Assembly (NCBI GenBank): GCA_965369945.1 | Contig: CBDUST010000223.1 | Span: 1 to 7,739, forward strand | Length of the DNA stretch: 7,739 nt | Direction: 5' to 3' | Source of the DNA: JADFNO01 sp965369945 | Lineage (GTDB): Bacteria > Planctomycetota > Phycisphaerae > Phycisphaerales > SM1A02 | Shown here: positions 1 through 5,133 of the stretch, in pieces | Layout: each line of letters begins with the position of its first letter | Numbering within the stretch: the stretch's first letter is position 1 | Program-made: the position numbers and the translations under genes | Notes under the pieces: model-generated | The model's database searches: none | What the model saw: only the letters and a program-made list of their open reading frames with translations | Told to the model about the DNA's origin: nothing

Positions 1-165
1 CGGCAGGCCAAAGGCCATGCCCTACGCGCCTATCAATTCAATCCCGTAGGGCAGGCCTTGGGCCTGCCGGGAATGCGTGCGGTGCGCGACGAAAGATCGG
101 CAGGCCAAAGGCCATGCCCTACGCGCCTATCAATCCAATCCCGTAGGGCAGGCCTTGGGCCTGCC
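1..165. repeat. BIME-like tandem array of four REP palindromes (97-bp period)
   Basis: Four GC-rich palindromes alternate in orientation: inverted at 2-25, direct at 46-68, inverted at 99-122, direct at 143-165. Bases 1-68 and 98-165 match at 67 of 68 positions (T at 38, C at 135), so this is a tandem duplication of one REP pair with a 97-bp period. The direct copies read GTAG followed by GGCAGGCC-TTG-GGCCTGCC, a perfect 8-bp stem with a 3-nt loop. The inverted copies, read on the minus strand, also begin with GTAG but carry an extra base in one arm (GGCATGGCC), giving a bulged stem. A GTAG at the hairpin foot is the known recognition tetranucleotide of enterobacterial REPs. The array abuts the 3' end of the transposase gene, only 3 bp from its stop codon. 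No protein gene is supported in this stretch; the open frames through it are by-products of GC-rich repeats. Confidence 0.9.
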
Positions 166-168
166 TTC

Positions 169-735
169 TTACTCAAGCAAATCTCCCTCAACACGCCCAA
201 GGCGCGGCGCGATCTTTGGTTCGACGCAGCCCCAATCGTGCGCGTACACCCCAAGCCGCACGAATCGATGAAACGACGACCACGGCCAATCGCACGGTCG
301 TACAACCAGACCATGCTTCACCGGATTGTAATGAATGTATTCGACATGCGCGATGAGATCGTCCTCGTCGCGGATGCAGTGCTCCATGAAACGCGATTGC
401 CACACACCCCGGCGACGCTCACTACTTTTGCTTTTGGTGATGTCCTGCTCCCGTCCGCTCAGGCGTAGCCAATGCCGAGTGAAATTGCCTTTGATTTCAG
501 CCCACCGCGTCGAAAAATCGGCGTCGCCGGCTGGCAAGCTCCAAATCATGTGCAGATGATCGGGTAACAAGACAGCCGCTTCAATGGTGAACGGGCGTCG
601 CTGCCTTGCATCGCGCAAGCATGATCTCAGGAGTTGTCGAGCGCACAGTTCGCACAGAAATCGAGCACGTCTTGCCGTCACCACGGTGAAGAAGAAGGTT
701 CCGCCCGAAACATACGCCCGACGGTAGTTCGGCAT
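169..735 (-). CDS. REP-associated tyrosine transposase (RAYT, Y1/HUH family)
   Basis: This 188-residue protein matches the REP-associated, IS200-like single-strand transposase family. The N-terminus MPNYRRAYVSGGTFFFTVVT is typical of these enzymes. The HUH metal-binding motif is H60-L-H62 in LLPDHLHMIW, and the candidate nucleophile is Tyr133 in the conserved EYIHYNPVKHGL motif. WQSRFMEH (about 112-119) and the WPWSSF segment (150-155) are also family features. Family members cut and rejoin single-stranded DNA at GTAG-type REP hairpins and are usually domesticated rather than free transposons. The frame stays open upstream to 885, but that extension is REP sequence, so the ATG at 733-735 is chosen; no convincing Shine-Dalgarno precedes it. 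The gene is intact, with a TAA stop at 169-171, and sits between two REP clusters, as expected of a RAYT with its cognate repeats. Family call is very secure; present activity is unknown. Confidence 0.95.
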   Translation of the reverse strand: MPNYRRAYVSGGTFFFTVVTARRARFLCELCARQLLRSCLRDARQRRPFTIEAAVLLPDHLHMIWSLPAGDADFSTRWAEIKGNFTRHWLRLSGREQDITKSKSSERRRGVWQSRFMEHCIRDEDDLIAHVEYIHYNPVKHGLVVRPCDWPWSSFHRFVRLGVYAHDWGCVEPKIAPRLGRVEGDLLE

Positions 736-766
736 GTGGAGATTGTACACGAGGCCTCGATAGAAC

Positions 767-892
767 GTAGGGCAGGCCTTGGGCCTGCCGGGAATGCGTG
801 CGATGCGCGACGAAAGATCGGCAGGCCAAAGGCCTGCCCTACGCGCTACGCATTGCACACTACGGATCGGCAGGCCAAAGGCCATGCCCTAC
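767..892. repeat. REP cluster upstream of the RAYT gene (three palindromes)
   Basis: Three further REP palindromes lie here: direct at 767-789, inverted at 820-842 and inverted at 869-892. The block 766-846 matches 45-126 with one substitution (A803 for G82) and one missing base (the A at 114). The element therefore carries nearly the same REP pair and the same 29-bp spacer on both sides of the transposase. The copy at 820-842 has a perfect palindrome (GGCAGGCC-AAA-GGCCTGCC); the copy at 869-892 carries the bulged arm, like those at 2-25 and 99-122. The last copy overlaps the end of the neighbouring zinc-ribbon gene. These hairpins probably also affect transcripts reading from that gene into the RAYT gene. 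Confidence 0.9.
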
Positions 893-1257
893 GTGCTTTG
901 GTCGTCCGATTTCGATTGCTCAGCCAATGTACGACGAAACGCACGGGGAATACGCCAACCGCATTCGGGACATCGACCCGTTCGGTTGCCCAGCAGGCTG
1001 TACCCACACCGAGCACATTCATCCTTTGGCGTGTGCTGTCTCTTCTGGCCTCGAAAGCGCGTGCCGCATCGCACGCAAACGAAGGCCATTGGTGCGTACC
1101 AATACACTTCCATCCCGGCGAAACCGGTCAGAAGTGACCAGATTGGAAAAAGGGCCGCATTAACTACACGGCGCAACCCATTGGCTACGGTGCGGCAATA
1201 GCGAACATGCTCATTCGTCTTGCAGCTTGGACAGTTGTTTCGCCCCCAAACAACCAT
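889..1257 (-). CDS. Small double zinc-ribbon membrane-associated protein
   Basis: This 122-residue protein has four Cys-x2-Cys knuckles: C9/C12, C61/C64, C81/C84 and C96/C99. The last two form a compact ribbon, CARCGYSLLGNRTGRCPECG, a signature very common in Planctomycetota proteins of unknown function. The first two flank a hydrophobic stretch of about residues 31-60 that could be one membrane segment or a short hairpin. The zinc ribbons suggest metal-stabilised protein or nucleic-acid contacts, but no function can be assigned. The ATG lies 3 bp after the stop of the HD-hydrolase gene, so the two are probably co-transcribed. Its TAG stop is part of the GTAG of a REP copy, so the native C-terminus may have been trimmed or replaced when the repeat arrived. 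Confidence 0.75.
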   Translation of the reverse strand: MVVWGRNNCPSCKTNEHVRYCRTVANGLRRVVNAALFPIWSLLTGFAGMEVYWYAPMAFVCVRCGTRFRGQKRQHTPKDECARCGYSLLGNRTGRCPECGWRIPRAFRRTLAEQSKSDDQST

Positions 1258-1260
1258 GCC

Positions 1261-1815
1261 TTACAATCCCAACCAATCCTTCTCACCGCGCATCGCGTCG
1301 ATACATACTTGGATGTGTTCGGTTTGATCAACGCCGAGCTGTTCGATCCCCGTGGCGATGTCTTGGCGATTGACCGCGGCGGCGAACGCGACCGTCTTGA
1401 GTTTCTTCTTTACGGATTTTGGCGTCAGATCAGCAATTCCATTCGGCCGAACCTTGCAACACGCGCCGATGAAACCCGCCAGCTCATCAACCGCAAACAG
1501 CGACTTGGCCATCGGCGTTTCGCGCGGCGTGCCTGAATACTCCGCATGGCCGAGGATCGCGGTGATAATCTCGTCATCAACATCAGTGTTGGTGCGCAAA
1601 TGCTCGACCGCAATAAACGGATGCTCCTCCTGCGTTGGGTGCTTCTCGTAATCCATATCGTGGAGCAACCCTGCCACGATCCAGCGGTCTTTCTGCTCGG
1701 GTTCGAGTTTATCGGCATAGGCCGCCATGCACGCCGCCACCGATTCCATGTGGATGCGCAGCGCTTCACTGGCAGTCCATTTATTCATCAACGCGCGAGC
1801 TTCATCGGGTGTCAT
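1261..1815 (-). CDS. HD-superfamily metal-dependent hydrolase
   Basis: This 184-residue protein carries the HD signature in order: H22 (RIHMESVA), H52-D53 (GLLHDMDYE), H90 (ILGHAEYSG) and D110 (LFAVDELAGF). These residues fit the metal-binding H...HD...H...D set of HD phosphohydrolases, and the length and motif style resemble the predicted HD hydrolases of COG2316. The substrate is unknown; the family covers nucleotide and other phosphoester hydrolysis. The likely start is the ATG at 1813-1815. An AGGA (minus-strand reading of 1823-1826) sits 7 nt upstream, though the same bases also form a possible -10 box. It heads a minus-strand unit with the zinc-ribbon gene and is divergent from the carboxypeptidase gene. 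It looks complete. Confidence 0.85.
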   Translation of the reverse strand: MTPDEARALMNKWTASEALRIHMESVAACMAAYADKLEPEQKDRWIVAGLLHDMDYEKHPTQEEHPFIAVEHLRTNTDVDDEIITAILGHAEYSGTPRETPMAKSLFAVDELAGFIGACCKVRPNGIADLTPKSVKKKLKTVAFAAAVNRQDIATGIEQLGVDQTEHIQVCIDAMRGEKDWLGL

Positions 1816-1821
1816 GCGTAT

Positions 1822-1827
1822 ATCCTA
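1822..1827 (-). promoter_or_regulatory. Putative extended -10 box for the HD-hydrolase gene
   Basis: Read on the minus strand the sequence is TGG-TAGGAT, which fits the extended -10 pattern TGN-TANNNT, followed by ATACGC and the ATG. A start site 6-7 nt after the hexamer would fall on or next to the ATG, giving a leaderless mRNA. The same bases contain the AGGA that could instead serve as a ribosome-binding site; sequence alone cannot separate the two readings. Confidence 0.3.
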
Positions 1828-1837
1828 CCAGCTTCCG

Positions 1838-1878
1838 ATCCACTGAGCAGCATCAGATGGTGCGACTGTGCAGTGGAT
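1838..1878. promoter_or_regulatory. Inverted repeat in the divergent intergenic region
   Basis: ATCCACTG at 1838-1845 is matched by its exact reverse complement CAGTGGAT at 1871-1878, centred near 1858. The arms extend imperfectly inward. The repeat lies in the 128-bp gap between the divergent HD-hydrolase and carboxypeptidase genes, where an operator would be expected. The wide spacing (25 bp) does not suit a simple terminator, and no regulator gene is nearby. It may be coincidental. Confidence 0.3.
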
Positions 1879-1943
1879 TTCATGACGCGCTCCCGCCATT
1901 TCTCGTTACCTTATGGCAACCCACCCTCAATTGGAGTGTTTTC

Positions 1944-3509
1944 ATGGGACAACTGCTCTTGACAAGTATCGCATCGTTGCTTCTATGTCAATCCGGGGGC
2001 GACAAGCTGCTTACCATCGCTGAGCAGAGTGACTACCACAAAACGGCGCGCTACGCCGAGGTCATTGATCTGCTCGATCGAATCGAGGCGCAATCGCAGA
2101 TCATGCGCCGCGGCGAGTTGGGCGTGACCAGCGAAGGTCGATCGATCCCGTTGGCGATCCTTGCCAACCCGCCGATCCAATCAGCCGAGCAAGCCAAGGC
2201 CTCCGGCAAGGCGATCGTCTTCGCCTTTGGAAACATTCATGCTGGCGAAGTCTGCGGCAAGGAAGCGCTGCTCATGCTCACACGCGAGCTGGCGTCACAA
2301 CGCAATCATCCACTGTTTAACGACCTCATCGTCGTCTTCGCGCCGATCTACAACGCAGATGGCAACGAGCGCATGGCCCCCGGCAACCGTCGTGGGCAAA
2401 ACGGCCCCGACGAGATGGGTCAGCGGCCAAACGCTCAAGAACTCGACCTCAATCGCGATTACATCAAGCTGGAATCACCCGAAGCGCAGGCCCTCGTTCG
2501 CTTCTTCAGCGAATGGGATCCGCACATCACCATCGACACCCATACAACGAATGGCTCGTACCACCAATATACACTGACGTACGATTATCCCTTGAATCCA
2601 TCAGGCCACCCTGCGCCGATTGAATTTGTCCGCGATCGGTTGCTGCCTGAAGTCACGAGCCGCGTGCGCGAATATCACGGCTACGAGATGTTCTTCTACG
2701 GCAACTTCAATCGTGATCGCACGACATGGACGACCTATTCAGCGCAGCCACGTTTTGGCGGGCCGTACCAGGGGTTGCGCGGGCAGATGGCGATCCTGTC
2801 CGAGGCCTATTCATACGCCAGTTTCGAGGACCGGGTGTTGTGTACGCGCGAATTCGTGCGCGAGATTCTCAATTATGCTGCCGAGAATCGTGAACAGATC
2901 GTTGCGATTCACAAACGAGCGGCGCGTGAGACAACCCAAGCAGGTGAGAATCCGCAACCGGACGATCTGGTTGGTATTCGTCATCGTGCAGCGGCCTATC
3001 CACAACCGGTGATTCTCAAAGGATGGGTCGAAGAACTCGACGAGAACGGTCGGCCGCGCCCCACGACCGAACCCAAGGATTATTTGGTCGTTCATCTGGG
3101 GCGATTTGAACCGACCCTCAGTGTTCGCCGACCGTACGCCTACATCCTCCCGCACGGCTTGGAGACGATCGTCGACAAGCTGCGTCAACATGGGATTCAA
3201 GTTAATCCCTTTGAGGGCGAAGGACTCGTCGAGGTCTACACGATCCAGAAGATTGACCGAAGAGAGCGCGCATTCCAAGGCCATCAAAACGTGTTGCTCG
3301 ATGCCCGCTCTGATCTTGTGCGCGAGCGCTTCGGCGAAGGCTCGTTCCTCGTGCCCACAGCTCAGCCGTTGGGTACGCTTGCGGTGTATTTGCTGGAACC
3401 GGAATCCGAGGACGGCCTCGCCGCGTGGAACTTCTTTGACGATCACCTTTCCCCGGGCAGCGTGTTTCCCGTGCTGCGCGTACGTTCAGCTGCGGACTTG
3501 AGCAAGTGA
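1944..3509 (+). CDS. M14-family zinc carboxypeptidase
   Basis: This 521-residue protein is a peptidase of the carboxypeptidase A (M14) superfamily. Zinc ligands are H99 and E102 in NIHAGEVCG plus H200 in TIDTHTTNG. Arg171 in DLNRDY is the likely substrate-carboxylate contact, and E287 in ILSEAYSY is the general base. The catalytic domain covers about residues 35-320. About 200 further residues, rich in beta-like segments and ending in a WNFFDDHLSPGSVFPVLRV motif, form an extra C-terminal region of unknown role. The first 15 residues (MGQLLLTSIASLLLC) are hydrophobic but lack a strong basic start, so export by a weak signal peptide is plausible, not certain. The frame is open from 1635, but GGAG at 1933-1936, 7 nt before the ATG at 1944, fixes the start. 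It converges on the amidotransferase gene with only 15 bp between stops. Confidence 0.92.
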   Translation: MGQLLLTSIASLLLCQSGGDKLLTIAEQSDYHKTARYAEVIDLLDRIEAQSQIMRRGELGVTSEGRSIPLAILANPPIQSAEQAKASGKAIVFAFGNIHAGEVCGKEALLMLTRELASQRNHPLFNDLIVVFAPIYNADGNERMAPGNRRGQNGPDEMGQRPNAQELDLNRDYIKLESPEAQALVRFFSEWDPHITIDTHTTNGSYHQYTLTYDYPLNPSGHPAPIEFVRDRLLPEVTSRVREYHGYEMFFYGNFNRDRTTWTTYSAQPRFGGPYQGLRGQMAILSEAYSYASFEDRVLCTREFVREILNYAAENREQIVAIHKRAARETTQAGENPQPDDLVGIRHRAAAYPQPVILKGWVEELDENGRPRPTTEPKDYLVVHLGRFEPTLSVRRPYAYILPHGLETIVDKLRQHGIQVNPFEGEGLVEVYTIQKIDRRERAFQGHQNVLLDARSDLVRERFGEGSFLVPTAQPLGTLAVYLLEPESEDGLAAWNFFDDHLSPGSVFPVLRVRSAADLSK

Positions 3510-3524
3510 CAGCCACATTCGACT

Positions 3525-4268
3525 TCAGTGGTGCAAGTCTTTCACAACACCGGCGACGCGTCGATCAACAGGCATCAGCACCAGCGCTATCGCCTCAAAC
3601 AAGCGTGCGGCGAGTCGCTCGAACGGTGGATAGTGTTCCCGCGTCTGCTCGTTGAGTTTGTCCAGCAACAACCCGGCCTCCTCGAGCGCTTCCGGTTCGT
3701 CTTCCGCCCAGATGTCGATCGTCTCGGGGTAGACCTCGGGGTGATACTGAAATCCATAGGTGCGCAAACCGAGCGCCCAGGACTGCACCGCACACCGCTT
3801 GGACTCGGCCAACACCCGCGCACCGAGCGGCGGCTTGATCACCTGCTGGCTGTGCCAGTGAAACTGCATCGACTTCCAAGCGAGGCCGGCATGGAGGATG
3901 TCATCTCGCCCGGCATCGGTCAGATTCACTTCATGCCAGCCCAGTTCGATACCGCCTTTCAGTGGCCCCACCTCACCGCCCAAGGCCTTGGCCAGGATTT
4001 GGTTTCCAAGACAAATGCCAACGATTGGCAGGTCAGCTTCGTGCGCCGCCTGAAGGAACTTCGTCTCCGACTCAATCCAAGAATGATCATCGTTGGCAGA
4101 CTGCGGCCCACCAGTCGTTATCACGCCATCCACCTCGTCAAGATCGCTGGGGATTTCATCGTGATCGCTCACTCCGATGACACGAAGTTTGTGACCGTAG
4201 TCACGCAACGTCGCCCCGAGTCGAAGCGCGCCGGTGGTCGCACTATGTTCGAATACAATAATCGCCAT
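3525..4268 (-). CDS. Class I glutamine amidotransferase domain protein
   Basis: This 247-residue protein is a free-standing GATase1 domain of the GMP-synthase type. The nucleophile is C86 in the elbow GICLGNQILAKALGG, and H176 and E178 in QYHPEVY complete the triad. The TTGGPQS segment (51-57) forms the expected oxyanion-side loop, and HWHS (137-140) is typical of stand-alone members. After residue 185 comes a helical tail of about 60 residues not required for the fold. Members cleave glutamine or gamma-glutamyl amides; without a synthetase partner nearby, the acceptor cannot be named. The ATG at 4266-4268 has no Shine-Dalgarno sequence. The gene lies downstream of the methyltransferase gene across a hairpin, so it probably has its own promoter. 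Confidence 0.9.
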   Translation of the reverse strand: MAIIVFEHSATTGALRLGATLRDYGHKLRVIGVSDHDEIPSDLDEVDGVITTGGPQSANDDHSWIESETKFLQAAHEADLPIVGICLGNQILAKALGGEVGPLKGGIELGWHEVNLTDAGRDDILHAGLAWKSMQFHWHSQQVIKPPLGARVLAESKRCAVQSWALGLRTYGFQYHPEVYPETIDIWAEDEPEALEEAGLLLDKLNEQTREHYPPFERLAARLFEAIALVLMPVDRRVAGVVKDLHH

Positions 4269-4276
4269 AATCGAGC

Positions 4277-4282
4277 AGAGTA
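4277..4282 (-). promoter_or_regulatory. Weak TANNNT hexamer close to the amidotransferase start
   Basis: On the minus strand TACTCT lies 8 nt before the ATG at 4268. It matches the -10 consensus at only 3 of 6 positions. It is recorded because the gene lacks a ribosome-binding site and the spacing would suit a leaderless transcript, as at the two other minus-strand starts in this window. Confidence 0.15.
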
Positions 4283-4322
4283 CGGTGTACGATCGACCGC
4301 ATCAAGCGGCGGCGGCCCCCGG

Positions 4323-4346
4323 CGAGGCCCGCTTCAGCGGGCCTCG
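4323..4346. terminator. Perfect hairpin downstream of the methyltransferase gene
   Basis: CGAGGCCCGC at 4323-4332, loop TTCA, then GCGGGCCTCG at 4337-4346 gives a perfect 10-bp GC-rich stem. It starts 10 bp beyond the methyltransferase stop on the minus strand and 54 bp before the amidotransferase start. On the minus strand no T-run follows, only a GC-rich stretch; on the plus strand TCTTAT follows. A terminator or 3'-end stabiliser for the methyltransferase mRNA is the simplest reading. Confidence 0.6.
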
Positions 4347-4356
4347 TCTTATATCG

Positions 4357-4986
4357 TCACCCATCATGCTCGATCATGATCGTCGCATCGTGCCCGTCCA
4401 GATAGGCCTGCGTAAAACTCACTCGACTGCTGCGACCAAGCGCCCAATCGATCCATCGAACGGTGTCGAACCGGCTCGCGGGGGTCAGGTCTTTGCCTTC
4501 GTGGCGACGATGGGGCCGGTCGGAGAGGAAATTGAAGATGACGCCTTGTGCCGCCGCATCGAACGCTGCGGACACCAGTCGTCGAGCCGCGTCCTCGTCC
4601 ATGGTATTGAGCGTGCCTGAAATACAAATGTAATCCGGCTCAACATCACCTAACACCGCAGGAACACCCAGCAGGTCAGCGACGCGAAACTCACACCGTT
4701 CAAGCTGACGCGCTTGAGCAGTCTCGATCATTTCCGCCATTGCGTCGATCCCGACGTATCGGGTAAACGTCACATTGCGCTCGATGAGCCGGGCCGCCAA
4801 ATCGCCCGGCCCGCAGCCGGCATCGAGCACGACGCAATCGTCCAAGCTCGCCAGATCGATCATGACGTCGAATCGCAGCACCTGAGCTTCGCGACTGTTC
4901 CACAGCGTGGCCTCGAAGCCCGCCCCATACTGCTTCACCGCTTCGCGGTAGGGTTTCAGATATTTCTCGCCGTTTTTCTCATCCAT
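4357..4986 (-). CDS. Class I SAM-dependent methyltransferase
   Basis: This 209-residue protein has the Rossmann methyltransferase fold. Motif I is VVLDAGCGPGDLAARL (52-67), the acidic residue at the end of strand 2 is D81 in VGIDAMAEM, and VADLLG (102-107) fits the adenine-side loop. The segment ICISGTLNTM (120-129) replaces the usual motif IV. The N-terminal YGAGFEATLWNSREAQVLRF region probably caps the active site. The substrate is not indicated by sequence or neighbours. The frame extends upstream only to a TTG at 5028, so the ATG at 4984-4986 is preferred; it has no Shine-Dalgarno. The gene is divergent from sppA and is followed by a strong hairpin. Confidence 0.88.
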   Translation of the reverse strand: MDEKNGEKYLKPYREAVKQYGAGFEATLWNSREAQVLRFDVMIDLASLDDCVVLDAGCGPGDLAARLIERNVTFTRYVGIDAMAEMIETAQARQLERCEFRVADLLGVPAVLGDVEPDYICISGTLNTMDEDAARRLVSAAFDAAAQGVIFNFLSDRPHRRHEGKDLTPASRFDTVRWIDWALGRSSRVSFTQAYLDGHDATIMIEHDG

Positions 4987-4996
4987 GAGCGTCGCT

Positions 4997-5002
4997 AGTG
5001 TA
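4997..5002 (-). promoter_or_regulatory. Putative -10 box close to the methyltransferase start
   Basis: Minus-strand TACACT matches the -10 consensus at 4 of 6 positions and ends 10 nt before the ATG. It would give a leader of only about 3 nt, consistent with the lack of a ribosome-binding site. No clear -35 box is seen. Confidence 0.22.
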
Positions 5003-5071
5003 GCTGGATAGCGCGTCGGCCTCCTCAACTAAGTCCACAAGCGACAGAAAGGCTCAATGCGAACCGCCGGG

Positions 5072-5080
5072 TGCTACGAT
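5072..5080 (+). promoter_or_regulatory. Putative extended -10 promoter of sppA
   Basis: TGC-TACGAT fits the extended -10 form TGN-TANNNT (4 of 6 positions in the hexamer). It lies 53 bp before the sppA ATG, in the 147-bp gap divergent from the methyltransferase gene. A start near 5087 would give a leader of about 47 nt containing the AAGGA ribosome-binding site at 5122-5126. No good -35 element is visible, which is usual for extended -10 promoters. Confidence 0.35.
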
Positions 5081-5133
5081 ACGAACTGAATTGCAGCCCG
5101 CCATCGGCACCTGTGACCCTGAAGGATTTTGCC

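Noticed and set aside
1..165. Regularly spaced repeats resembling a short CRISPR array
   Set aside because: The repeats alternate in orientation, the 97-bp units have matching rather than unique spacers, and no cas genes are present. The GTAG-footed palindromes beside a RAYT gene explain them better.
736..885. N-terminal extension of the transposase up to an ATG at 885
   Set aside because: The extra 50 residues are translated REP palindrome and spacer, and the conserved family N-terminus begins at the ATG at 735.
634..1137. Plus-strand 167-residue open frame across the REPs and the zinc-ribbon gene
   Set aside because: It is composed of translated REP sequence and the antisense of a protein with clear Cys motifs, with no recognisable domain of its own.
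1635..1943. Upstream extension of the carboxypeptidase frame by 103 residues
   Set aside because: It runs antisense through the HD-hydrolase gene and the intergenic gap, while a good GGAG site and a hydrophobic N-terminus support the ATG at 1944.
2811..3446. Minus-strand 211-residue open frame
   Set aside because: It lies fully antisense to the carboxypeptidase gene, has no recognisable motif, and reflects GC-rich codon bias.
3510..3524. Terminator between the convergent carboxypeptidase and amidotransferase genes
   Set aside because: The 15-bp gap holds no hairpin or T-run that could support it.
3528..4379. Plus-strand 283-residue open frame
   Set aside because: It is antisense to the amidotransferase, whose catalytic triad is intact, and contains no domain signature.
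4987..5028. TTG start adding 14 residues to the methyltransferase
   Set aside because: The added residues look non-conserved (basic and Thr/Pro-rich), and the ATG at 4986 gives a normal N-terminus.
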